Positions 8,803 through 15,912 of a stretch of DNA of 28,208 nt are shown here, piece by piece. This stretch comes from UBA2279 sp041595875 (GTDB lineage: Bacteria > Actinomycetota > Coriobacteriia > Anaerosomatales > Anaerosomataceae): the NCBI GenBank assembly GCA_041595875.1, contig JBFHJN010000035.1:1-28208 (forward strand), in the 5' to 3' direction. The notes under the pieces are model-generated. The model did no database searches. It was not told the origin of the DNA and saw only the letters and a program-made list of their open reading frames with translations. Position numbers and translations under genes: made by a program. Each line of letters opens with the position of its first letter. Position 1 is the first letter of the stretch.

Positions 8803-10322
8803 GACAGCTGTCTCTTCGCGATTCCACGACGGAGCGAGATCGCAACCGATGCGAACATGGCGAGCAGCGCGATGAACTCGAGGCGACCGGCCCACATCTG
8901 CAGGATGTAGACGATCTTGAGCCCTGTCGGCATCGCCGGACCGGTGATGCCGGTTGAAAGACCCACGTTGGCCGCCGCGGACACGGACTCGAACAACGCA
9001 TCTCCTATGGGGTAACCGTATGCCGCACCGATCAAGCCCCCGGTGATGTAGCTGAGCATATAAAGACTGAAGATCATCAGCGCGCTATTGAGCATCGTGT
9101 CCGTGAGGTTCCGGTCCTCAAGGTGGTGGAAACGCTGGGATATCACCGCGCTGGGAGGCGCCAGCGACTCACGCACCCGCCAGATCACACCCTTCACGAT
9201 CACGCCAAGACGCAGCGCCTTGATACCGCCGGCGGTCGAAGACGCCATCCCGCCGAACGCCATCGCCAAGATCACGGCACCCATCGCCAGACCGCCGTAG
9301 TCCCTCGCCCATTGCGCGGCGTACAGCGTCTGATGACCGGTACCGGTATTCGCCGAGAAGATGTGGTACACGCCTTTTCGCAAGATCTCAGGCATGGTCG
9401 AGAAGGCTTTCGTCGCAGCCAGCCCGATCGTGGAGAAGATGACCAGCAGCACGACGTTGCTGCACCACGCGCGCGCTTCGATATTGCGGAACAGCTCCGA
9501 CTTGTCGCCACGCCAGATATCCGCGTGCAGGTTGAAGTTGAGCGTTCCACCGATCATGAGGATGACTGTCACAAACTCGAAGACGGCGCTGTGGTAGTAC
9601 AGCGCGTTCATGGACTGCGGCCCGAAACCGCCCGTGTCATAGGTTGCGATCGTCGCCCAGAAAGCGTGCAGGCTGGAACGCACGGGCTCCATACCTATGT
9701 TCAGGTTCACCATGGTGAGCACGAAGGTGCCGATGACCACGTACACGGCCGTGACGAACCAGATGAAGCGCGTCGTGTGCATGACATTGGGCAGTATCTT
9801 CTCGTCTCGGCCTTCGGCGATATAGAGCGACATCGCCCCACCACGCAGGCCTATCGCCACCGAGACAGCCGCAACGACGATGCCCTGGCCGCCGATGAGA
9901 TGCGTGAAGTGCCGCCACATGTTGTGCGACATCGCAAGGTGATCAAGATCCTGGACCACTGTGAGACCTGAGGTGGTCAGACCGGACATGGCGTCGAACA
10001 GCGCGTCCAGGTAGCCCCCGTAGTTCCCCGAGAAGGCCAGGGGCAGCGCGGCAAAGATGGACGCGGCCAGCCAGGCGAGGGCGGTCACGATGAGCGCATT
10101 GGCGCGATTGAGCGGCGTGTTCGGCGGGGCAAGCATCACAAGCCCCATGCCGGCCGCGCATGTGAGGCCGATGCTCATGAGATAGTCGAGCGCGGGGCCC
10201 CACTCCTTGAGCGCGACAGCCGTGGCCAGCGGGATCAGCATCGTCAGGCCGACGCCTACTATCAGAAGCCCCGTGTAGTGGGCGATAGCACGGGTATCCC
10301 TATGTTCGAGAGTCACCCACAT
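8799..10322 (-). CDS. trkH: TrkH-family potassium uptake channel subunit
   Basis: Inner-membrane potassium-translocating subunit of a Trk/Ktr system. At 507 residues it is slightly long for TrkH. The four M1-P-M2 repeats are recognisable by their pore/filter segments: SGLTTSG (113-119), YDTGGFG (228-234), SANTGTGH (323-330) and ANVGLSTG (451-458). The last membrane helix ends in a basic tail. The ATG at 10322 gives a natural N-terminus just before the first membrane helix and lies 5 nt after the stop of a 42-residue membrane peptide. Longer in-frame starts would add an arginine-rich stretch unlike TrkH. TrkH normally works with a cytoplasmic NAD/ATP-binding TrkA ring; no trkA gene is in this window. 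The following genes overlap by 4 nt, so co-translation is likely. Confidence 0.92.
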   Translation of the reverse strand: MWVTLEHRDTRAIAHYTGLLIVGVGLTMLIPLATAVALKEWGPALDYLMSIGLTCAAGMGLVMLAPPNTPLNRANALIVTALAWLAASIFAALPLAFSGNYGGYLDALFDAMSGLTTSGLTVVQDLDHLAMSHNMWRHFTHLIGGQGIVVAAVSVAIGLRGGAMSLYIAEGRDEKILPNVMHTTRFIWFVTAVYVVIGTFVLTMVNLNIGMEPVRSSLHAFWATIATYDTGGFGPQSMNALYYHSAVFEFVTVILMIGGTLNFNLHADIWRGDKSELFRNIEARAWCSNVVLLVIFSTIGLAATKAFSTMPEILRKGVYHIFSANTGTGHQTLYAAQWARDYGGLAMGAVILAMAFGGMASSTAGGIKALRLGVIVKGVIWRVRESLAPPSAVISQRFHHLEDRNLTDTMLNSALMIFSLYMLSYITGGLIGAAYGYPIGDALFESVSAAANVGLSTGITGPAMPTGLKIVYILQMWAGRLEFIALLAMFASVAISLRRGIAKRQLS

Positions 10323-10327
10323 GAGGG

Positions 10328-10456
10328 CTAGTTGACCAGGTAGACGACGTAGGCGACCAGCCCGACCAGACACATGAATGCGATGAATGCACCAAGCTCG
10401 GTGAGCAGGCCCATGATCCATCGCCGATACGGGCTTCTAAAACGAATGCCTTCCAC
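10328..10456 (-). CDS. Small 42-residue single-span membrane protein upstream of trkH
   Basis: A short reading frame beginning with GTG and preceded by an AGGGAG ribosome site 6 nt upstream. It has a basic N-terminus (VEGIRFRSPYRRW), then one hydrophobic helix (residues about 15-41) ending in LVN. The stop TAG lies 5 nt before the trkH ATG, and trkH itself has only a weak ribosome site, so trkH translation is probably coupled to this peptide. The layout recalls KdpF, a tiny membrane subunit of the Kdp potassium ATPase, but no homology is claimed. It may be a TrkH-associated regulatory or stabilising peptide, or a leader that sets trkH translation. It is small enough to be missed by routine annotation. 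Confidence 0.55.
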   Translation of the reverse strand: MEGIRFRSPYRRWIMGLLTELGAFIAFMCLVGLVAYVVYLVN

Positions 10457-10546
10457 GCGTCACTCCCTGAAGTCATACACATCGATCGGAGGGATCACCG
10501 ACATCCGCCATTGTGGCACAAACGAGCCCGAAGCCGCAGCGCGAGT

Positions 10547-12934
10547 TCACTCATACGCGATAGCGTCACGAACGCTCACACGCGACGCGCGGGATGCCGG
10601 AAGCACGCTCGCTACCGCCGAGACAAGCGCGATGACCACGAACGTCCCCGCGACGCCAGGCCACGAGAACTCGTAGGTGAGCGGGATCTGGGTCGAATCC
10701 GCCAGGGCACCGGTGAGCAGCCAGCTCATCGGATACGAGAGCACCGCACCCAGGCCCCAGCTCATGACACCCACCACCAGACCCTCGCTCATGAAGATCT
10801 GATAGATGGATCGGTGCTGCGCGCCGATTGCACGCATCACCCCTATCTCACGCGTGCTCTCCAAGACGTTCAGCGTCATGCTCCCTGTCAACCCGATCAC
10901 CCCTACGGCAGCCAGCAGAACCGCCATGATGACCAGGAAGGTCACCAAGATCCCCAACTGCTCCGAGATGGTCTGGGAAAGCCCGCTCTGCGTCCTGGTG
11001 CTGACCACCTGATAGCCGGCGTCATCCAATGCCTGCTCGGCGGCCTCCATCGCTGCTTGCTGGGCGTCGTCTGTATGCAGCTCGGTTCTTACCAGCACCC
11101 TGTTGACTCCCTGATCGCCGAGAAGGTCGCCAAGGCTGTCCCTGTCGGCGTAGATGACGGCCCCGCTCAGCTGCCCTTTGATGACTCCGACGACACGCCA
11201 GGACCGCTCCTCCCCCGCGACCGTCAGCGTGAAGCGCTGCCCCAGGGCGATGGCGGGCTCGTCTTTGACCACGTCGGAGTTGATGACCACGGCATCGGTG
11301 TCCCCCGCCTGCAGCCAGCGGCCCGCCACCAGACGCGGGCGCACAAAGGTGGTGTCATACGGCAGCCCGAACAGGAACATGCTCTGATTCTCGCTGCCAT
11401 CGGCGCGTGTATATGCGACCGGGTGGCCGGACCACGATTCAACCGCTGTCACGCCGCTGACCTGGCCCACCTCGCGCTCGACCATCGCTGAATCAGCGGT
11501 CTGCCCCAGCACCACCTGGGCATCGTAGTTCCACCACTCCTCCAGGTCCGCGATCGTACGGTTGATAGAGCCCTGGACGCTGACCACCGACATGACCACG
11601 GCAGCGGCCAGGGTGAGCGTCGCAAGCGTCAGCAGCAGGCGTCCTTTGCGAAGGAACGTGTTCCGGATCGAGAGAGCGACCGGTCGCGGAAGCCCTCGCA
11701 CGAGGCCAAGCAGCCGATCGCCCAGTCCATGGCCGAAGGAGGGCGCGGACATGCCGGTGGAGTTCAGCGCACGTACGACGCTCATCCTGGAACCCATACG
11801 GATGGGGATGATCGCCGCTAGCAGAGGCACCACCAGGCCAACGGAGACCTCCAGCGCGGTGACCCACGCAGGCGGAACGTATGACGTCACGTTGAAATTG
11901 AGTATGTCCGCGGCGAACTCGGTGAAGTAGCGCCCGGCCAGTGCAGCCGAGGGCAGCCCCAGGACGACCGCAAGAGCACCGTAGACCGCCACGGTGACCA
12001 GATACATGCGGGTCAACTGCCCGGTCCGGCCGCCCAGCGCCTTCATGATGCCTATCTGCCGTACCTGCTGAGCCATGATCGCCGAGACGGTGTTCACCAC
12101 CAGGAATCCCGAGAGCGCCAGACTGAGGACACCCAGGGCCAGCAGGAGCAGGGAGACCGCCTTGAAGATATCGCCAAGGAAGTGACTGCCGGGCTCCGGG
12201 ACCGAAGTCCCGAAGACGGTCACGCCGCGTGCCTCCAAGACGTCCGAACGGATGTCAGCCGCCAGTCTGGACGCGTCTTCTCGGCTGATATCCTCCTGCT
12301 CGAAGGTGATGAGCAGGCGGTTGTAGTACTCGGGCTCTTCCAGGTCCGAGAGGGTCTCAAAGGCGACGTAACCGGTCTCGGCACCCACGAACTGTGCCGG
12401 GACCGCGTTGAGGTCATGGGCGAATCCCACCACTTCAAGCGGCACCTTTGTGCCGTCCGCGGTCTCCACTTCAAGCACATCACCCACGCGGTACTCGCCC
12501 ACCTGAAGCGCAGAACCCTCCAACACGATCTCGCCCCGGTCGATGGGCCACTGGAGGTCGCCTTCGGGCAGGATCTTCTGCACCGCGATGTCGGTGTAAT
12601 CCCGCATCGCCACGATCGAGAGGGTGGCCGGATCCTCGGAACCCCGCCACCGGTACCGCAGCGTCGTCTCATGACGGCCCTGCGCACGCGACACCTCCGC
12701 GCGATCGGCGGCCCTACGCACGACCTCGTCATCGAACGGCCCGGTGTAGTAGGTGGCTCCTGCGGCGACCGCCTGCGCGTAATCGGCATCGAACTCCCGC
12801 ACGAGTATCTCGCGGCCGCCCATGACGACACCCACCGCGAAGATGCCGATGGCGATAGAGACCGCCACAAGCGCTGTGCGGAAACGATGGACCGAGAGGT
12901 CGCGGCCGACCTTCCTCCAACGAGGCGCAACCAT
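10547..12934 (-). CDS. ABC transporter permease with two FtsX domains
   Basis: A 795-residue inner-membrane permease of the FtsX/MacB/LolE type, predicted to work with the ATPase encoded just upstream. The layout is a duplicated unit. Membrane segment 1 (about 20-40) is followed by a large extracytoplasmic region (about 41-255) and three membrane segments (about 257-380) carrying the FtsX signature (VRQIGIMKALGG). A fifth segment (about 432-453), a second extracytoplasmic region, and three final segments follow, with the matching signature STREIGVMRAIGA. The C-terminus ASRVSVRDAIAYE is typical of the family. The ATG follows the ATPase stop as TAG-cg-ATG, so the pair is co-translated. Such full-length permeases often export lipids, lipoproteins or peptides or act as mechanotransmission machines. 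No membrane-fusion protein or substrate gene is present, so cargo is unknown. Confidence 0.9.
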   Translation of the reverse strand: MVAPRWRKVGRDLSVHRFRTALVAVSIAIGIFAVGVVMGGREILVREFDADYAQAVAAGATYYTGPFDDEVVRRAADRAEVSRAQGRHETTLRYRWRGSEDPATLSIVAMRDYTDIAVQKILPEGDLQWPIDRGEIVLEGSALQVGEYRVGDVLEVETADGTKVPLEVVGFAHDLNAVPAQFVGAETGYVAFETLSDLEEPEYYNRLLITFEQEDISREDASRLAADIRSDVLEARGVTVFGTSVPEPGSHFLGDIFKAVSLLLLALGVLSLALSGFLVVNTVSAIMAQQVRQIGIMKALGGRTGQLTRMYLVTVAVYGALAVVLGLPSAALAGRYFTEFAADILNFNVTSYVPPAWVTALEVSVGLVVPLLAAIIPIRMGSRMSVVRALNSTGMSAPSFGHGLGDRLLGLVRGLPRPVALSIRNTFLRKGRLLLTLATLTLAAAVVMSVVSVQGSINRTIADLEEWWNYDAQVVLGQTADSAMVEREVGQVSGVTAVESWSGHPVAYTRADGSENQSMFLFGLPYDTTFVRPRLVAGRWLQAGDTDAVVINSDVVKDEPAIALGQRFTLTVAGEERSWRVVGVIKGQLSGAVIYADRDSLGDLLGDQGVNRVLVRTELHTDDAQQAAMEAAEQALDDAGYQVVSTRTQSGLSQTISEQLGILVTFLVIMAVLLAAVGVIGLTGSMTLNVLESTREIGVMRAIGAQHRSIYQIFMSEGLVVGVMSWGLGAVLSYPMSWLLTGALADSTQIPLTYEFSWPGVAGTFVVIALVSAVASVLPASRASRVSVRDAIAYE

Positions 12935-12936
12935 CG

Positions 12937-13659
12937 CTATGCCCCGTGACGCGGACGGTGGATACGCTCCTCGGCGATCTCGCCGTCGGCAACATGCAGT
13001 GCGCGCCGCACGCGGGACGCGAGGTCGTTGTCGTGCGTCACCATGATGATCGTCTTGTGCTGCATGACCAGCCGCTCGAACAGGCCGAACACCGCATCCG
13101 CCGTCTTCGAGTCCAGGTTCCCGGTGGGCTCATCGGCAGCCAGTATCGGAGGATCGTTGGCCAGGGCCCTCGCGATCGCGGCGCGTTGCTGCTGACCGCC
13201 GGAAAGCGCTGCGGGCAGCTTGTTCGCCTGGTCGGCGAGCTCCACCTGCTCAAGAAGGTCCATCGCCCGGTCCACCCGCTCCTTTGGCGCGTACATCGAG
13301 CAGAAGTCCATGGGGAGTATGACGTTCTCCAGGACCGTGAGCGTAGGGAGCAACTGGAAGAACTGGAACACGACGCCGATGGTGCGCCCGCGCCACCGCG
13401 CGAGCTGGTTCTCGTTGAGCTCATGGACCGGCGTCCCGTCGATGACGACCTCACCACTGGTGGGATGGTCGATGCCGGTGATCATGTTGATGAGCGTGGT
13501 CTTCCCGCTACCGGACTTGCCGATGATACCGACGAACTCGCCTGTCTCAACCTCCAGGTCGACACCGCGCAGCGCGGTGAATGGCACCTCGCCCGTGTCG
13601 TACACCTTCACGACATCATGCAGGCGGAGCAGCGGTGACTTGGTAACAGAATCGTCCAT
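12937..13659 (-). CDS. ABC transporter ATP-binding protein (LolD/MacB type)
   Basis: Cytoplasmic ATPase of 240 residues that should drive the adjacent FtsX-type permease. The motifs are complete: Walker A GKSGSGKTTL (near residue 43), Q-loop (VFQFFQLLPTLTVLENV), signature LSGGQQQRAAIARAL, Walker B ILAADEPTGNLDSKT, and H-loop MVTHDNDLA. The Q-loop and D-loop wording (QLLPTLTVLENV, DEPTGNLDS) is that of the LolD/MacB/FtsE branch. The ATG is preceded by AGGGGA at a good distance. A candidate promoter lies about 40 nt upstream in the divergent gap to the zinc-finger gene. It ends two bases before the permease start. The family is certain; the transported substrate is not. Confidence 0.93.
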   Translation of the reverse strand: MDDSVTKSPLLRLHDVVKVYDTGEVPFTALRGVDLEVETGEFVGIIGKSGSGKTTLINMITGIDHPTSGEVVIDGTPVHELNENQLARWRGRTIGVVFQFFQLLPTLTVLENVILPMDFCSMYAPKERVDRAMDLLEQVELADQANKLPAALSGGQQQRAAIARALANDPPILAADEPTGNLDSKTADAVFGLFERLVMQHKTIIMVTHDNDLASRVRRALHVADGEIAEERIHRPRHGA

Positions 13660-13697
13660 TGCATCCCCTACGCAGCTGTTGCGTTCCCGTGAATCCG

Positions 13698-13727
13698 AGT
13701 ATACCCACCGCGTGTCCCCTCGGTCAG
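13698..13727 (-). promoter_or_regulatory. Candidate promoter of the ABC transporter operon
   Basis: On the minus strand CTGACC and TATACT are spaced by 18 nt. The -10 box matches five of six consensus bases and the -35 box four of six. It lies in the gap between divergent genes, about 40 nt before the ATPase start codon. Confidence 0.4.
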
Positions 13728-13795
13728 TGCGAGGTCATGACGGCGTGCCATGGGTATCAACTCCACCAGCGACTCATCTTTGGAGGCGAACAACC

Positions 13796-14071
13796 ATGGA
13801 ATGCCCGCATGTGAGTCAGATCGATACGAACATCAAAGCCGGGACCCAGGTGTGCGAGGACTGCATGAAACTGGGCGACACCTGGGTGCAGCTGCGCGTC
13901 TGCAAGACATGCGGCTACGTGGGCTGCTGCGATTCCTCCAAGAACCGCCATGCTCGTGCCCACCACCATGAGACGGGTCATCCCATCATCGGCCCCGCAG
14001 CGTCCGGGCAAGAATGGCTGTGGTGCTACATCGACGACGCGTATGTCGAGGTTGAAGAGACCGGGAAGTAG
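13796..14071 (+). CDS. Small UBP-type zinc-finger protein
   Basis: A 91-residue protein that is almost entirely one ZnF-UBP domain. In eukaryotes this fold binds the free C-terminal tail of ubiquitin; in bacteria it occurs as small stand-alone proteins of unclear role. Putative metal ligands are C3/H5, C20/C23, C36/C39, C44/C45, and the histidines H52, H56-H58 and H62. The conserved core CKTCGYVGCCDSS and the H-x4-H cluster followed by GHPI match the family. TGGAGG sits about 9 nt before the ATG. It is transcribed away from the ABC exporter and precedes an unrecognised gene after 80 nt, so it may be monocistronic or paired with it. The domain call is strong. No ubiquitin-like modifier or protease gene is seen nearby, so a partner cannot be named. 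Confidence 0.85.
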   Translation: MECPHVSQIDTNIKAGTQVCEDCMKLGDTWVQLRVCKTCGYVGCCDSSKNRHARAHHHETGHPIIGPAASGQEWLWCYIDDAYVEVEETGK

Positions 14072-14151
14072 CACGCAGACGCCCTGAGTTGGTACGCTGT
14101 CACACATCCGACCGGCATCGGATCGGCACGATCCACTGAAGGGGTGAGGGT

Positions 14152-14763
14152 ATGGCATTGGGCGGAGGGCTCTTCGCTTCAAAGGAACTGGTGGCAACCG
14201 CTCGTATCGTGATGGGCCCTGACAAGACCGGCACTGTGGAGACATGGACGCTGGCCGACGAACGTCAGGAAGCCTCCTACCATGCGATTCTGGAATTCCT
14301 GATGTACTACGCCCGCATGATGTTCTTCCTAAGCTTCCGGGACACCGCGAACGAGCTGTTCGAGATGATGGCCGGCGCGGTCGAGACCCTCACAGAAGCG
14401 GCCGACGGTCCGGCACCGGATACCGCCCATGGCTGGGTCCTCTCGGCGGATAGCGTCGGTGACGGACCCCTCTACAGCGCAGAGCTGTTCCGCATGGGCC
14501 GTAGCGACTACAAGAGCAAGGCGACCAAGCCTTCGGAGCCCGACGACATCGACGTCCAGGGCTCAGTGCTGCTCTATCTGCAGCACCTGGTCAACACATT
14601 GCCGGTGCTTGAGCGCGCCTACCTCACGCTCTCGCTCAAGGGCATGGCCGAGTACTACGAGCACGGGAAGCACTGGCACACCTCAAAAAGCCTGCACCCG
14701 GCGCCAGCCTATGGCATGGACTACGCCAGGCGAGTCCTCGAGCAGTCCGGGTCGTCCCGGTAG
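14152..14763 (+). CDS. Hypothetical protein, 203 residues
   Basis: I do not recognise this protein. It has a strong ribosome site (GAAGGGGTGAGGG) before the ATG and codon use like its neighbours, so it is very probably real. It is predicted to be soluble and mostly helical, although residues 46-62 are hydrophobic and aromatic (LEFLMYYARMMFFLSF). A helix at 137-172 (VLLYLQHLVNTLPVLERAYLTL) is amphipathic. The C-terminal part is histidine- and tyrosine-rich (YYEHGKHWHTSKSLHP), which could bind metal but shows no known motif. There is no signal peptide. The stop codon lies 4 nt from the stop of the convergent zinc-ribbon gene, leaving no room for a separate terminator. Confidence 0.75.
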   Translation: MALGGGLFASKELVATARIVMGPDKTGTVETWTLADERQEASYHAILEFLMYYARMMFFLSFRDTANELFEMMAGAVETLTEAADGPAPDTAHGWVLSADSVGDGPLYSAELFRMGRSDYKSKATKPSEPDDIDVQGSVLLYLQHLVNTLPVLERAYLTLSLKGMAEYYEHGKHWHTSKSLHPAPAYGMDYARRVLEQSGSSR

Positions 14764-14767
14764 GCCA

Positions 14768-15811
14768 CTAGTAGGGGCGCAGATCCGCGATGAAGTAGCC
14801 GAGCTCGGTGGGAACCACCCAGTACTCGAACTCCTCAACGCCCCAGCGCCACTCCTCGACGGTGTGGATCCAAAACGTCATGTCGTCCTCGGCGGTGACA
14901 CCTTCGATGTCATAGCCGATGAAGTCACCGTTGGAGTACTGCGCGCTTGCAGGGTCGTCCGAGAAGGGCGGCACGCAGAGCTGCTGCGCCTCAAGCGGGC
15001 GATCTTGCATGATCAGGTCGAGGAAGTTCATGACCGTGGCTACCGCCTCGTCCTCCGGCAGCAAGCCGGGTTCGCCGAACTCGAGTGCGACGGTCTCGGT
15101 CACGCTCCACGTACCTGAGGCGGAGCGCTCCACCACTACCTCGTCAGTGAACTCGCTGTTGGGCGGTCCGGCCCAGTACGTACGGATGTCGCCGTCGTCC
15201 CACTGCAGCTCGAACACCCAGTCCGATGCGTACGCAGCAGCAAGCGCCTCTTCAGCGGAGGCATAGCCGTCAACTTCAGCAGGCTCCTCGCTGGTCACCG
15301 GTTCTTGCGTCGTGACCTCGTCCACGTTGTCCGCAAGACTCCGGAACGCGACCACCGCGCCCACGACCGCACATGCCAGCAGGACGAACACGACCGCTAC
15401 GATCGCGATGATGAGACCCGTCTTCTTCTTTCGAGGAGGCTGTTGCGGCTGAGGCTGTTGGTAGGCGGGCTGCGCATACTGCTGCTGATACGCGGCCTCG
15501 TTGTAGGCGGGCGGTGCAGCCTGCGCTGGCATCTGCTGTGTGGCAGCTACCGGTGGCGCGACAGGCGGCGGCTCGACAGGCGCCGGCGGCGTAGGTGGCG
15601 CGACGGGCTCGGGTGCAGGCGGCACCGGTGGTGCGACAGGCTCGGGCGCAGGCGGCGTAGGCGGCGCGACAGGCTCGGGTGCTGGCGGCTCGACAACCGC
15701 GGGTGGCTGTGCGGGCGCCGGCACTGGCACTGGCGGCTCAAGCGGTGCGCCACACGCTCCGCAGAACGCCTGACCTTCAACAACCGGTCTGCCGCAGCTC
15801 GGACACTCCAT
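14768..15811 (-). CDS. Zinc-ribbon, proline-rich, membrane-anchored protein
   Basis: A 347-residue single-span protein. A short N-terminal zinc ribbon has C3/C6 and C17/C20. Proline-rich repeats of 11 residues (PPAPEPVAPPT type) occupy about 42-85, and a Q/Y/P-rich stretch runs to about 126. KKK precedes one membrane helix (131-157). The C-terminal domain (about 160-347) is acidic and aromatic and would lie outside the cell. It contains an EEALAAAYASDW helix and a later FLDLIMQDRPLEAQQLC helix, reminiscent of NTF2-like/DUF4878 extracytoplasmic domains, though that is only an impression. The topology puts the zinc ribbon and repeats in the cytoplasm. A well-formed promoter lies directly upstream. 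Function is unknown; zinc-ribbon plus membrane-span proteins of this layout are common in actinobacteria and may scaffold envelope complexes. Confidence 0.8.
   Translation of the reverse strand: MECPSCGRPVVEGQAFCGACGAPLEPPVPVPAPAQPPAVVEPPAPEPVAPPTPPAPEPVAPPVPPAPEPVAPPTPPAPVEPPPVAPPVAATQQMPAQAAPPAYNEAAYQQQYAQPAYQQPQPQQPPRKKKTGLIIAIVAVVFVLLACAVVGAVVAFRSLADNVDEVTTQEPVTSEEPAEVDGYASAEEALAAAYASDWVFELQWDDGDIRTYWAGPPNSEFTDEVVVERSASGTWSVTETVALEFGEPGLLPEDEAVATVMNFLDLIMQDRPLEAQQLCVPPFSDDPASAQYSNGDFIGYDIEGVTAEDDMTFWIHTVEEWRWGVEEFEYWVVPTELGYFIADLRPY
15590..15688 (-). repeat. 33-bp tandem repeat, three units, inside the zinc-ribbon gene
   Basis: Three near-identical 33-base units encode the 11-residue proline repeat (residues 42-74), with a partial fourth unit after them. 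Such in-frame repeats can change copy number between strains without breaking the gene. Confidence 0.7.
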
Positions 15812-15847
15812 CTTGCGCCTCCCTCACCCGCCCGACTCCCTGAGAAG

Positions 15848-15876
15848 AATCTATGGCGGATGGCAGCCCATGTCAA
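15848..15876 (-). promoter_or_regulatory. Promoter of the zinc-ribbon gene
   Basis: On the minus strand a perfect -35 box TTGACA is followed after 17 nt by TAGATT (four of six). This is the best housekeeping-type promoter seen in the window and places the transcript start about 30 nt before the ATG. Confidence 0.6.
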
Positions 15877-15912
15877 AGCCCATTGGCATACCCGTGGAAG
15901 CCGGGAATCCGG

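Noticed and set aside
10457..10546. c-di-AMP riboswitch or other leader before the trkH operon
   Set aside because: The gap is only 90 nt and lacks the conserved riboswitch core. No clear promoter could be placed either.
15812..15912. Possible small gene between the zinc-ribbon and phosphatase genes
   Set aside because: The stretch is explained by the zinc-ribbon promoter and leader. No frame has a start with a ribosome site.
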